This document shows, piece after piece, positions 7,181 to 15,345 of a stretch of DNA of 64,000 nucleotides (position 1 is the stretch's first letter; each line of letters starts with the position of its first letter). The notes under the pieces were generated by a model. That model made no database searches, was not told the origin of the DNA, and saw only the letters and a program-made list of their open reading frames with translations. The stretch spans positions 372,001 to 436,000 of the forward strand of contig NZ_VICC01000006.1 of assembly GCF_006546825.1 (NCBI RefSeq), read 5' to 3'. This stretch comes from Actinomyces oris. GTDB lineage: Bacteria; Actinomycetota; Actinomycetes; Actinomycetales; Actinomycetaceae. The position numbers and the translations under genes are program-made.

Positions 7181-8557
7181 TCAGATCCGGGTGCCGTCGG
7201 CGATCCGTCCGGGCGAGCCCTCCGCCTCCACGTGCGCCTCACCGGTGGCGACGACGTCGGCACCGAAGGTCCAGTCGCCCTCCACCGTCAGCGACTGCGC
7301 GTCCTTGATGGAGGGGACGCCGTTTGGGAACCGAGCCTCGAAGTCCTGGATCTTCTTGTAGAAGCGCGGGTCGAGACTCACGGTGCAGGCCTGGTCCGGG
7401 ACCATCTGCAGCAGTCCGTCGTCGTCGACCTCATAGACGTCCGAGCGCACCAGCAGCAGGTCGTTGGTGGTCTTGACCGGCAGGAAGCGGGAGCGCGGCA
7501 CCTCGATGGCGGTGGCTCCCTCGAAGGCCTCAACTGCGGCACCCATGGCCGTCTCGAGCTGGATGACAGGCGTCGAGGAGGAGTCGGCGGGGTCCACCGT
7601 CTTGCTGTTCCTGATGAGCGGAAGCCCGAGGATCCCGCCCCGATCGGCGAGGGTGTCACGCAGCACCTTGAGGTCGAACCAGAGATTGTTCGTGTGGAAG
7701 AAGGGGTGGCGGAACTGGTCGGTGAAGTAGTGCATCTGATCCTCGGGGGTCTGCGCCGTGTCGCGCAGGATGATGCGCCCGTCGCTCTTCCGCACCGCTA
7801 GGTGGCCGCCCTTGACGTCGGCCGGGGTGCGCCGGCACATCTCCGGGGCGTAGGGGGCTCCCGAGGCGGCGAACCAGCCGGCGATCCTGGCCGAGGGCGC
7901 CGCACCGAGGTTGTCGGAGTTGGCGGTCATGGCGTATCGGTAGCCCTTGTCCAGCAGGGCGTCCAGCAGCCCGGAGGCGAGCAGGGCGGTGTAGATGTCG
8001 CCGTGGCCCGGAGGACACCACTCGAGCTCAGGGTCGGCCTTCCACTCCACGGGAGTCAGATCGTCGGCGCGCAGCTTGGGCTCGCGGTTCTGCAGGAAGT
8101 CCAGGGGCAGGCCATCGACCTGGATCTCGGGGTGCCCGGCCAGCACTTCAAGGGAGTCCTCCCGGGTGCGGAAGGAGTTCATGAGGATCAGCGGCAGGCT
8201 CACTCCGTAACGGCGACGTGCCGCCAGGACCTGATCGACCAGCAGGTCCAGGAAGGTCTTGCCATCACGGACCGGCAGGAGGGACTTGGCGCGATCCAGT
8301 CCCATTGAGGTGCCCAGTCCCCCGTTGAGCCGGATGAGGACCGTCTTGCTCAGCGCCTCGCGGGCCTGCTCCTCGCCGATCTCGACGTCAGCCAGGGAGT
8401 CGATCTGCGTGAGGGGCTCGATGGTCTCCTCGGGAATGAGCCCTGTGGCCCCCGCCTCCAGGGACTGGTAGTAATGGGTGAAAACCGTGATGGCCTGCTC
8501 TGCGACACCGGCGTCGCGCATCTTGTGCTGGGCTGAAGTGAGTCCGTTCTCGCTCAT
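7181..8557 (-). CDS. UTP-glucose-1-phosphate uridylyltransferase, eukaryotic (UDPGP) type
   Basis: Cytoplasmic enzyme making UDP-glucose from UTP and glucose-1-phosphate for polysaccharide and glycolipid synthesis. The 458 aa match the UDPGP family: nucleotide-binding loop LNGGLGTSMG followed by DRAKSLLPV, the substrate region around NSDNLGA, and a C-terminal left-handed beta-helix-like tail. This is not the bacterial GalU fold family; the eukaryotic-type enzyme is typical of bifidobacteria and related Actinobacteria. The ATG at 8557 is preceded at 6 nt by TAGGCT, suggesting a leaderless mRNA. Confidence 0.92.
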   Translation of the reverse strand: MSENGLTSAQHKMRDAGVAEQAITVFTHYYQSLEAGATGLIPEETIEPLTQIDSLADVEIGEEQAREALSKTVLIRLNGGLGTSMGLDRAKSLLPVRDGKTFLDLLVDQVLAARRRYGVSLPLILMNSFRTREDSLEVLAGHPEIQVDGLPLDFLQNREPKLRADDLTPVEWKADPELEWCPPGHGDIYTALLASGLLDALLDKGYRYAMTANSDNLGAAPSARIAGWFAASGAPYAPEMCRRTPADVKGGHLAVRKSDGRIILRDTAQTPEDQMHYFTDQFRHPFFHTNNLWFDLKVLRDTLADRGGILGLPLIRNSKTVDPADSSSTPVIQLETAMGAAVEAFEGATAIEVPRSRFLPVKTTNDLLLVRSDVYEVDDDGLLQMVPDQACTVSLDPRFYKKIQDFEARFPNGVPSIKDAQSLTVEGDWTFGADVVATGEAHVEAEGSPGRIADGTRI

Positions 8558-8563
8558 GACGCA

Positions 8564-8569
8564 AGCCTA
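8564..8569 (-). promoter_or_regulatory. -10 box of the UDP-glucose pyrophosphorylase gene (leaderless)
   Basis: TAGGCT on the minus strand, 6 nt before the ATG at 8557. Confidence 0.55.
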
Positions 8570-8763
8570 TCCCAGCCTGACCGTTCTTGTGGAACTTTGT
8601 TCGACTCTGTTCGTTCTTGAAGGATTGGTTCTCTCCCTCCTCTCGAGTTATCCACAGGGCACTTGTACCCCCTTCACGCCATCGACGACTCCCCTTACTC
8701 TCAGATGAACCGGTTGAGTGACACGTGCTCACCGCCGAGCACCGAGTGACGAGGAGAACCGTC

Positions 8764-11388
8764 ATGTCCATGCCGCCAACTGTCGGCCCGAATGTCGCCC
8801 TGGTCCTGCAGCGGCTGGACCTCATCGAGAGGAAGATCGACTGGCTCGCCGAGCGCGTCACCTGGCTGACCTACTCCTCCGCCGCCTCGACTCAGGAGAG
8901 CAGCGACTCCCCCGACACAGTGAGGAGCAGCAGCCCCTCCCGTCCGGAGACGACTCCGCCCTCGATCGCCCCGCAGACGAGGTCTGCCTCAGAGCACTCC
9001 TGGCAGCGTCTCAACGAGTCCCCCGCTCAGGCCCCGGTCAACGACCCCCTCCCGGAGGACAGGAACGTCCACCCTGCGAAGGCACCATCCGCTGACGCTC
9101 CCCGAGCCACTCAGACTGAGGTACCGCAGGCCCAGCACTACCAGCCCCCCGCCCCAGTGGAGCCCGCGCGATCCTTCGCAGCCCAGGCGGGCCCGACTCC
9201 GATGCAGTATGCCCCCGTAGCGGGCAACGCCCCTCATATTCAGGCGACTAATCAGGTGGGTCCGGCCGGCGCCGGTCAGGCACTCGGCGCTGAGGCCCAG
9301 GCGGTTCCGGGCTGGGCCCAGCGGGCGATGCGGGAGGGCAACCTCGGACGCTATCTGCTCTCCGGCGCCGCAGCAGTGCTCGTCCTGTCAGCCGGGGTTA
9401 GTCTGCTGGCTCTCGTCTGGGACTACATTCCCAACCCCGTCAAGATCCTGGGACTGGCACTCATCGCGGTCATCATGACAGCGGCCGGGGCTCGACTAGG
9501 CCTCACCCATCCCCGGCACCGTGTCGCCGCCGCGACGATCACGGGAACCGGCGGGGGGCTCGGTTTCGTCGCCATCGTGGGGGCCGTTCTTCTCGGAGGG
9601 ATGCTCCGCCCAGAGCCAGCCCTGATCCTCATGGCCTGCTGGGGCCTCGTCCTCCTGGCCGTGTCGCACATGACACGGGTGCTGTTCACCGCGGTCGTCT
9701 CCACCCTCGGCGCTCTGGTGACCATCGGGTTCGCAGTCAGCCATGTGTCACGCCAGCCACAGGCCGCGCTCGTCACATGGTTGATGATCGGTATCCATGT
9801 CACGGTGCTGGCGCTGACCTGCACCGCCCTGTCGCGCAACACCGGACGGATGAGGTCGGCCGCCTGGTATCCGGTGACATCGATGGTGGCGACGGCAACG
9901 GCCCTCATCGCCGCACCGATCCAGCCGATGCTGCGTGTTTCCACCGTCGGCGGTACCAGCATCACTCTCATCCTGTGCGCGCTGCTGGTGTCTCAGACGA
10001 TGCACGCAAGCACACGACTGTGGAGCATCGGTATCAAGACCTCGGGCTGGGACTGGGGCCTGACCGCAGCGGTGCTCATGGTGGGGTTCATCAACCTGCT
10101 GACGGGGCAGATGGCTCTCCACCTGGCACATACCATCGTCGTCATCACCTATCTCCTCGAGCTCCTCCTGCTGGCCGCAGCGGCGCTCGCGATACTCCCG
10201 GGCTACTGCCCCGCTGGTTGGCGCCGTGCCATGGCGATCGGACACGAGGCCGCGTTCTTCCCCCTCGCCCTGGCCGGAATGGCGGTTGTGGGTGATCCTC
10301 GGGTCCATCTCTTCGTCATCGTGGCTGCGATGCTGTGCCTCATTCCGGCCATCCTGAACGCACAAGTGGAGCCCGCCCCGATCCTGGCCCTGCTCGGAAC
10401 GGCACCGATCCTCGTGCCCCCGAGAACCATCTACTCCCGCAGTGACTCCTGGTCGCTCATCATCTCCGTGGTGATCTCTGCGCTCATGGTGTGCGTGGCC
10501 GAAGGACTCGGTGACCGAGTCGCCCGCAGCTCACCGGTCCCGGCTCCGCATGCCGCGCCTTCACGCGTTCAGCCACGGGTGCAGGCCCTGCGGGTGGCTC
10601 TGGCGGCAGTCGCCTTCAACATGACCGTCCTCGTTCCGTTCCTGGGAACCGGCCTCGTGGAGAACAGCCAGGGCGCGTGGGCGGCGCTGCGCATGGTTCC
10701 AGGCCTGGTGGCTATCGCTCTCATCGCACTGGGGACGGTCTCACCCGGTGCCACGCCTCTGCGAGTGCTCAGTGGCCAGTGCCGAGGAGCCCGTTACCGG
10801 GTGGGGCCCCACGGTGCTGCCCTGCCCGACCCGGCAGGGAGGCAGACAGGAGCACCGGCACCGTCCTGGATCGTCTCGGTGATGGCGGTCACGCTGGCCC
10901 TGGTGACGCTGTCGTGGGCTGATGCCGCGTCCTCAACAGCCTGGATGCTGCTGCTGGTCGCCGTCGCCCTGGGGCTGGGAGCCAGCGCCACGTGGCTCCT
11001 GCTTCCCTGGCGGCGGCACGCCGAGGTGTGCCTGAGCCTTGCGATCGGAAACTCGTTGCTCATGTGGATCTCCGTGATGGTGGCCACCGACGTCGGCCCG
11101 GGCTCAGTCCTCATGTCGGTGCTGGTCCTGCTGACGGGCGGAGCCTGCATCGTCTTCGGCTTCAGGGCACGCCTGACGATCCTGCGCCACTACGGACTGA
11201 CCCTGGTGCTCCTGTCCGTGCTCAAGCTCGCTGTTGTGGACGTGGCCTCGCAGAACTCGATCATTCGAGTCATCTCACTGGCGGCCGCGGGCGTCGTCTG
11301 CTTCGTCCTCTCCCTGCTCTACAACCGCTTCGCGCAGGAGCAGCGTCGCGAGAGCAACCAGGCCCCCATGGGGCCCGGGAGCATCTGA
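8764..11388 (+). CDS. Large polytopic membrane protein, DUF2339 family
   Basis: Predicted membrane protein of 874 aa. Residues 1-45 contain a short helix (LQRLDLIERKIDWLAERV), residues 45-180 are a Pro/Ser/Ala/Gln-rich linker, and the rest is a dense run of hydrophobic segments starting near residue 200 (YLLSGAAAVLVLSAGVSLLA). The order of a coiled N terminus, disordered linker and more than 15 membrane segments is that of DUF2339. Function unknown. The ATG at 8764 follows GAGGAG at good spacing; an upstream in-frame ATG at 8725 has none. It converges on uvrA. Confidence 0.8.
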   Translation: MSMPPTVGPNVALVLQRLDLIERKIDWLAERVTWLTYSSAASTQESSDSPDTVRSSSPSRPETTPPSIAPQTRSASEHSWQRLNESPAQAPVNDPLPEDRNVHPAKAPSADAPRATQTEVPQAQHYQPPAPVEPARSFAAQAGPTPMQYAPVAGNAPHIQATNQVGPAGAGQALGAEAQAVPGWAQRAMREGNLGRYLLSGAAAVLVLSAGVSLLALVWDYIPNPVKILGLALIAVIMTAAGARLGLTHPRHRVAAATITGTGGGLGFVAIVGAVLLGGMLRPEPALILMACWGLVLLAVSHMTRVLFTAVVSTLGALVTIGFAVSHVSRQPQAALVTWLMIGIHVTVLALTCTALSRNTGRMRSAAWYPVTSMVATATALIAAPIQPMLRVSTVGGTSITLILCALLVSQTMHASTRLWSIGIKTSGWDWGLTAAVLMVGFINLLTGQMALHLAHTIVVITYLLELLLLAAAALAILPGYCPAGWRRAMAIGHEAAFFPLALAGMAVVGDPRVHLFVIVAAMLCLIPAILNAQVEPAPILALLGTAPILVPPRTIYSRSDSWSLIISVVISALMVCVAEGLGDRVARSSPVPAPHAAPSRVQPRVQALRVALAAVAFNMTVLVPFLGTGLVENSQGAWAALRMVPGLVAIALIALGTVSPGATPLRVLSGQCRGARYRVGPHGAALPDPAGRQTGAPAPSWIVSVMAVTLALVTLSWADAASSTAWMLLLVAVALGLGASATWLLLPWRRHAEVCLSLAIGNSLLMWISVMVATDVGPGSVLMSVLVLLTGGACIVFGFRARLTILRHYGLTLVLLSVLKLAVVDVASQNSIIRVISLAAAGVVCFVLSLLYNRFAQEQRRESNQAPMGPGSI

Positions 11389-11409
11389 GGGCGGTGGCCC
11401 GACGTCGAG

Positions 11410-11429
11410 CCTCGCCGGAGCGGGCGAGG
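11410..11429. terminator. GC-rich hairpin between convergent DUF2339 gene and uvrA
   Basis: CCTCGCC (11410-11416) and GGCGAGG (11423-11429) can pair between the stop codons of the two convergent genes. There is no U-tract on either strand, so a terminator role is only a possibility. Confidence 0.35.
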
Positions 11430-11432
11430 GCG

Positions 11433-14279
11433 TCAGCCGCGGGCGGCCTCCAGCACTGGGGCCAGGAACTGACCGGTGTAGGAGGACTCGGTGGCCGCGA
11501 CCTTCTCCGGCGTACCGGCCACGACGACGGTTCCCCCACCCTTGCCGCCCTCGGGTCCCATGTCGATGACCCAGTCGGCGTTGGCGATGACATCGAGGTT
11601 GTGCTCGATGACGACCACGGAGTTGCCCTTGTCGACCAGTCCCTGAAGCACCCCGAGCAGCTTGCGGATGTCCTCGAAATGCAACCCGGTGGTCGGTTCA
11701 TCCAGGACGTAGATGGTCCGGCCGGTGGAGCGGCGCTGCAGCTCGGTGGCGAGCTTGACGCGCTGGGCCTCACCGCCGGAGAGCGTGGTGGCCGACTGCC
11801 CCAGGCGCACGTACCCCAGTCCCACCTCGACCAGGGTGTTGAGGTGGCGAGAGATGACGGAGGAGGCGGAGAAGAAGTCGGCCGCCTGGTGGATGGTCAT
11901 GTCCAGGACGTCGGCGACCGTCTTGTCCTTGTAACGGATCTCCAGGGTCTCCCGGTTGTAGCGGGCGCCGTGGCAGACCTCGCAGGGGACGTAGACGTCG
12001 GGCAGGAAGTTCATCTCGATCTTGAGCGTGCCGTCGCCCTTGCAGGACTCGCAGCGCCCGCCCTTGACGTTGAAGGAGAAGCGCCCGGGCCCGTATCCCC
12101 GGACCTTCGACTCGGGCACGGCCGCGAAGATCTTGCGGATGTGGTCCCACACACCAGTGTAGGTGGCGGGGTTGGAGCGGGGGGTGCGTCCGATCGGTGA
12201 CTGGTCGACGTGGACCACCTTGTCCAGGTGCTCCACACCCCGCACCGTCTTGTGCCTGCCGGGCACACCGCGGGCGCGGTTGAGCCGGTTGGCGAGCACC
12301 TGGTAGAGGATGGAGTTGACCAGGGAGGACTTCCCCGAGCCGGATACCCCCGTGACGGCGGTGAGCACACCGAGCGGGAAGGAGACGGTGACGTCCTTGA
12401 GGTTGTTCTCCCGGGCCCCGACGACGGTGACCTCACGGTGCTTGTCCCGCTTGCGCCGAGTGGATGGGATCTCGATCTGACGCCGCCGTGCCAGGTAGTC
12501 ACCGGTGATGGAACCCTTGGCTCCGGCCAGGCCCGCGACGTCACCGGAGTAGACGACCTCACCGCCCAGCTCGCCGGCTCCGGGCCCGATGTCAACGATC
12601 CAGTCGGCCGAGCGGATCGTGTCCTCATCATGCTCGACGACGATGAGCGTGTTGCCCAGGTCCCGCAGTCGCTGGAGGGTCTCGATGAGTCGGGTGTTGT
12701 CGCGCTGGTGCAGACCGATACTGGGCTCGTCCAGGACGTAGAGGACGCCCACCAGGCCTGAGCCGATCTGGGTGGCCAGGCGGATGCGCTGAGCCTCACC
12801 CCCGGAGAGCGTGGCCGCACCACGGGCCAGGCTGAGGTAGTCCAGACCCACGTCCACGAGAAAGCCGAGGCGCGCGTTGATCTCGGTCAGGACGCTGCCG
12901 GCGATCTGGGCGGCCTGGCCGGTGAGGTTGAGGTCGGCCAGGAAGTCGCGGGCCTCGTTGATCGGAAGCTCGCACAGCTGAGCGATGGACAGCTCGCCCA
13001 CGCGCACGGCCAGCACCTCGGGCTTGAGCCGGGCCCCGTCGCAGACGGGACAGGGGATCTCACGCATGTAGGCCTGGTAGCGCTCCCGGGACCAGTCGGA
13101 CTCGGTCTCGTCGTGCTTGCGCATGACATAGTCGAGAACCCCCTCGAAGCCGGTGGAGTAGATGCGCTCGCGCCCCCAACGGTTGCGGTAGGTGACCTTG
13201 ACCTCGTAGTCCTTACCGCGCAGGATCGCCTCCCGAGCCCGCGCAGGCAGGGCCCGCCAGGGGGTGTCGACGTCGAAGGAGAGCTCCTTGCCCAGGGCCT
13301 CAAGCTGGCGGGTGAAGTACTTCTGGTGGCTCGACCAGGGGGCGACGGCTCCCTCGGCCAGGGTGAGCTCCTCGTCGGGGACGACGAGCTCGGGGTCCAC
13401 CTCGAGCCGGGTGCCGATTCCGGTGCAGGCGGGGCAGGCGCCGTAGGGGGCGTTGAAGGAGAAGGTGCGCGGCTCCATCTCGTCCAAGGCCAGGGGGTGC
13501 TCGTTGGGGCAGGCGCGCTTCTCGGAGTAGCGCCGCTCCCGGTCGGGGTCGTCCTCGGGCAGGTCGACCTGCTCGATGATGACCAGCCCCTCCGCCAGCC
13601 CCAGCGCCGTCTCGACGGAGTCGGTGAGGCGCTGGCGGATGCCCTCGCGGACGACGAGCCGGTCGACGATGACCTCGATATCGTGCTTGAGGCGCTTGTT
13701 GAGGGTCGGGGGGTTGTCGAGGCGCTCGGCGGCGCCGTCGACGCGCACCCGGTTGAAGCCGCGTCCGCGCAGCTCGCCGAAGAGCTCGGAGTACTCGCCC
13801 TTGCGGCCCCGCACCACGGGGGCGAGAACCTGGAAGCGAGTGCCCTCGGGCAGGGCGCGGACCTGGTCGACGATCTGCTGCGGGGTCTGGGAGGAGATGA
13901 CGGCGTCACAGACCGGGCAGTGCTGGACGCCGGCGCGCGCGTAGAGCAGACGCAGGTAGTCGTAGATCTCCGTCACGGTGCCCACCGTGGACCGGGGGTT
14001 GCGCGAGGTGGACTTCTGGTCGATGGACACCGCCGGGCTCAGGCCCTCGATGAGCTCGACGTCGGGCTTGTCCATCTGCCCAAGGAACTGGCGGGCGTAG
14101 GAGGACAGGGACTCCACGTAGCGGCGCTGTCCCTCGGCGAAGATCGTGTCGAAGGCCAGGGAGGACTTGCCCGAGCCCGACAGTCCGGTGAAGACGATCA
14201 TCGTGTCGCGCGGCAGGTCCAGGTCGACGCCCTTGAGATTGTGCTCGCGGGCCCCACGGATGATGAGAGAGTCGTTCAC
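11433..14279 (-). CDS. uvrA: Excinuclease ABC subunit A (UvrA)
   Basis: Damage-recognition ATPase of nucleotide excision repair, 948 aa. Two ABC ATPase halves are visible: first Walker A in [17 protein letters not shown], second in [15 protein letters not shown], with signature motifs [12 protein letters not shown] and [12 protein letters not shown]. Zinc-binding cysteine clusters are present ([14 protein letters not shown], and the pair CESCKGDG ... [10 protein letters not shown]). The GTG at 14279 is chosen because the protein then begins [17 protein letters not shown], aligning with other UvrA N termini; an ATG at 14309 adds ten unrelated residues. A TAGACT box 8 nt and a LexA box 39 nt upstream support this start. 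Confidence 0.97.
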   Translation of the reverse strand: MNDSLIIRGAREHNLKGVDLDLPRDTMIVFTGLSGSGKSSLAFDTIFAEGQRRYVESLSSYARQFLGQMDKPDVELIEGLSPAVSIDQKSTSRNPRSTVGTVTEIYDYLRLLYARAGVQHCPVCDAVISSQTPQQIVDQVRALPEGTRFQVLAPVVRGRKGEYSELFGELRGRGFNRVRVDGAAERLDNPPTLNKRLKHDIEVIVDRLVVREGIRQRLTDSVETALGLAEGLVIIEQVDLPEDDPDRERRYSEKRACPNEHPLALDEMEPRTFSFNAPYGACPACTGIGTRLEVDPELVVPDEELTLAEGAVAPWSSHQKYFTRQLEALGKELSFDVDTPWRALPARAREAILRGKDYEVKVTYRNRWGRERIYSTGFEGVLDYVMRKHDETESDWSRERYQAYMREIPCPVCDGARLKPEVLAVRVGELSIAQLCELPINEARDFLADLNLTGQAAQIAGSVLTEINARLGFLVDVGLDYLSLARGAATLSGGEAQRIRLATQIGSGLVGVLYVLDEPSIGLHQRDNTRLIETLQRLRDLGNTLIVVEHDEDTIRSADWIVDIGPGAGELGGEVVYSGDVAGLAGAKGSITGDYLARRRQIEIPSTRRKRDKHREVTVVGARENNLKDVTVSFPLGVLTAVTGVSGSGKSSLVNSILYQVLANRLNRARGVPGRHKTVRGVEHLDKVVHVDQSPIGRTPRSNPATYTGVWDHIRKIFAAVPESKVRGYGPGRFSFNVKGGRCESCKGDGTLKIEMNFLPDVYVPCEVCHGARYNRETLEIRYKDKTVADVLDMTIHQAADFFSASSVISRHLNTLVEVGLGYVRLGQSATTLSGGEAQRVKLATELQRRSTGRTIYVLDEPTTGLHFEDIRKLLGVLQGLVDKGNSVVVIEHNLDVIANADWVIDMGPEGGKGGGTVVVAGTPEKVAATESSYTGQFLAPVLEAARG

Positions 14280-14317
14280 GGGATTCGAGTCTAAGGGGTG
14301 AGCGCACATCCCGTGCG

Positions 14318-14333
14318 TCGCACATGTGTTCGA
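14318..14333 (-). promoter_or_regulatory. LexA (SOS) box upstream of uvrA
   Basis: Minus strand TCGAACACATGTGCGA fits the mycobacterial-type SOS box TCGAAC-N4-GTTCGA at 11 of 12 defined positions. It lies 39-54 nt upstream of the uvrA start, just upstream of the TAGACT -10 box (14293-14288), where repressor would overlap the -35 region. Confidence 0.7.
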
Positions 14334-14406
14334 CGTGTCTCATGGTCGGGATGCCGGAGGAATGACCGTGCTCCCGGGTTCTCACCACGGTCGGGGTCGG
14401 CGCCCC

Positions 14407-14412
14407 TATGCT
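14407..14412 (+). promoter_or_regulatory. -10 box of the YciI-like gene (leaderless)
   Basis: TATGCT, 6 nt before the ATG at 14419. Confidence 0.5.
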
Positions 14413-14418
14413 GAGGCC

Positions 14419-14703
14419 ATGAGCAAGATCTACGCCGTCGAGTACCGCTACGTCACTGACAAGGACGAGGAGATGGCCGCTATCCGCCCCTCGCACCGTG
14501 CTTTCAACGGCCGCCTGGCCGATGAGGGCCGGCTGCTGGCCGCCGGCCCCTATGTGGGCACCCACGACGCCCTCATCGTCGTGCGGGCCGAGGACGAGGC
14601 CGGCGCCCTGGCCCTCCTCGAGGAGGACCCCTTCCAGCAGGCCGGCTACATCGCCGAGCGCATCCCACGCGAGTGGAACCCCGTCATCGGAGTCCTGTCC
14701 TGA
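14419..14703 (+). CDS. YciI-like protein (YCII family)
   Basis: Small ferredoxin-like-fold protein of 94 aa. It shows the family pattern: a conserved histidine in RPSHRAF, LLAAGPY, then DPFQQAGYIAERI. Family members are dimeric with a His/Asp pocket; most have no known reaction. The ATG at 14419 is used because a TATGCT box lies 6 nt before it. The next gene starts inside its 3' end, so the two are probably co-expressed. Confidence 0.8.
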   Translation: MSKIYAVEYRYVTDKDEEMAAIRPSHRAFNGRLADEGRLLAAGPYVGTHDALIVVRAEDEAGALALLEEDPFQQAGYIAERIPREWNPVIGVLS

Positions 14704-15320
14704 GCCGGCAGGAGGCCTCACCGACCGGATCCCAGTTCGCCCGTCCCTCCTCCCTGACCGGGCGTCTGCTGCTGCGCGGCATGAACATCGGGCACTCCCG
14801 CCTGCACCGGTGGGGGCTGGAGGCGGCGGGAATCCACCCCCGTGACAAGGTGCTCGACGTCGGCTGCGGAGGCGGCAGGGCCATCGCCCGGATCCTTGCG
14901 CGGACTCGTCGTGAGGTAGCCGGTGTCGACCACTCCCCCGAGGCGGTTGAGACGACCCGCCGTCTCAACCGCTCCGCCATTGCCTCGGGCCGTCTTCGGG
15001 TCCTGGAGGGGTCGGTGGACCACCTGCCCTTCCGCGACGGCTTCTTCGACGTGGTGACGGCCTTCGAGACCACCTACTTCTGGCCCGACCTGCAGGCAGG
15101 CCTCATTGAGATCCGCCGTGTCCTGAGTCCCGGCGGTCGGCTCGTCATCACCAACGAGGTCGCCGACCGGGAAGCAGCGGGGCACTGGGCGGAGCGCCTG
15201 GGCATGAATGTGCCTGATGGCCGCAGCCTTGCCGCGCTGGCCCACGAGGCCGGCTTCCTCACGGCCGATATCAGCCTCCACCCCCGGCACGGATGGCTTC
15301 GCCTCCTCACCACAAGATAG
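14673..15320 (+). CDS. Class I SAM-dependent methyltransferase
   Basis: Predicted cytoplasmic methyltransferase of up to 215 aa. Rossmann motif I is VLDVGCGGGRA, motif II lies near VAGVDHSPEA, motif IV in FFDVVTAFETTYFW, then LSPGGRLVITNEV. This places it near the Methyltransf_11 group; substrate unknown. The start is uncertain: ATG 14673 overlaps the YciI-like gene by 31 bp, and the next ATG (14781) lies closer to the conserved core. Confidence 0.8.
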   Translation: MEPRHRSPVLSRQEASPTGSQFARPSSLTGRLLLRGMNIGHSRLHRWGLEAAGIHPRDKVLDVGCGGGRAIARILARTRREVAGVDHSPEAVETTRRLNRSAIASGRLRVLEGSVDHLPFRDGFFDVVTAFETTYFWPDLQAGLIEIRRVLSPGGRLVITNEVADREAAGHWAERLGMNVPDGRSLAALAHEAGFLTADISLHPRHGWLRLLTTR

Positions 15321-15345
15321 GAATGCCGACGAGGCAGCAGGTCTC

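Noticed and set aside
8590-8604. LexA-like TGGAACTTTGTTCGA between UDP-glucose pyrophosphorylase and the DUF2339 gene
   Set aside because: The half-sites are three rather than four bases apart, and neither gene is a usual SOS target.
13113-14294. Long plus-strand open frame antisense to uvrA, and similar long frames opposite uvrB, dop, arc and rpsA
   Set aside because: High GC keeps antisense frames open; the sense frames encode clearly recognisable conserved proteins.
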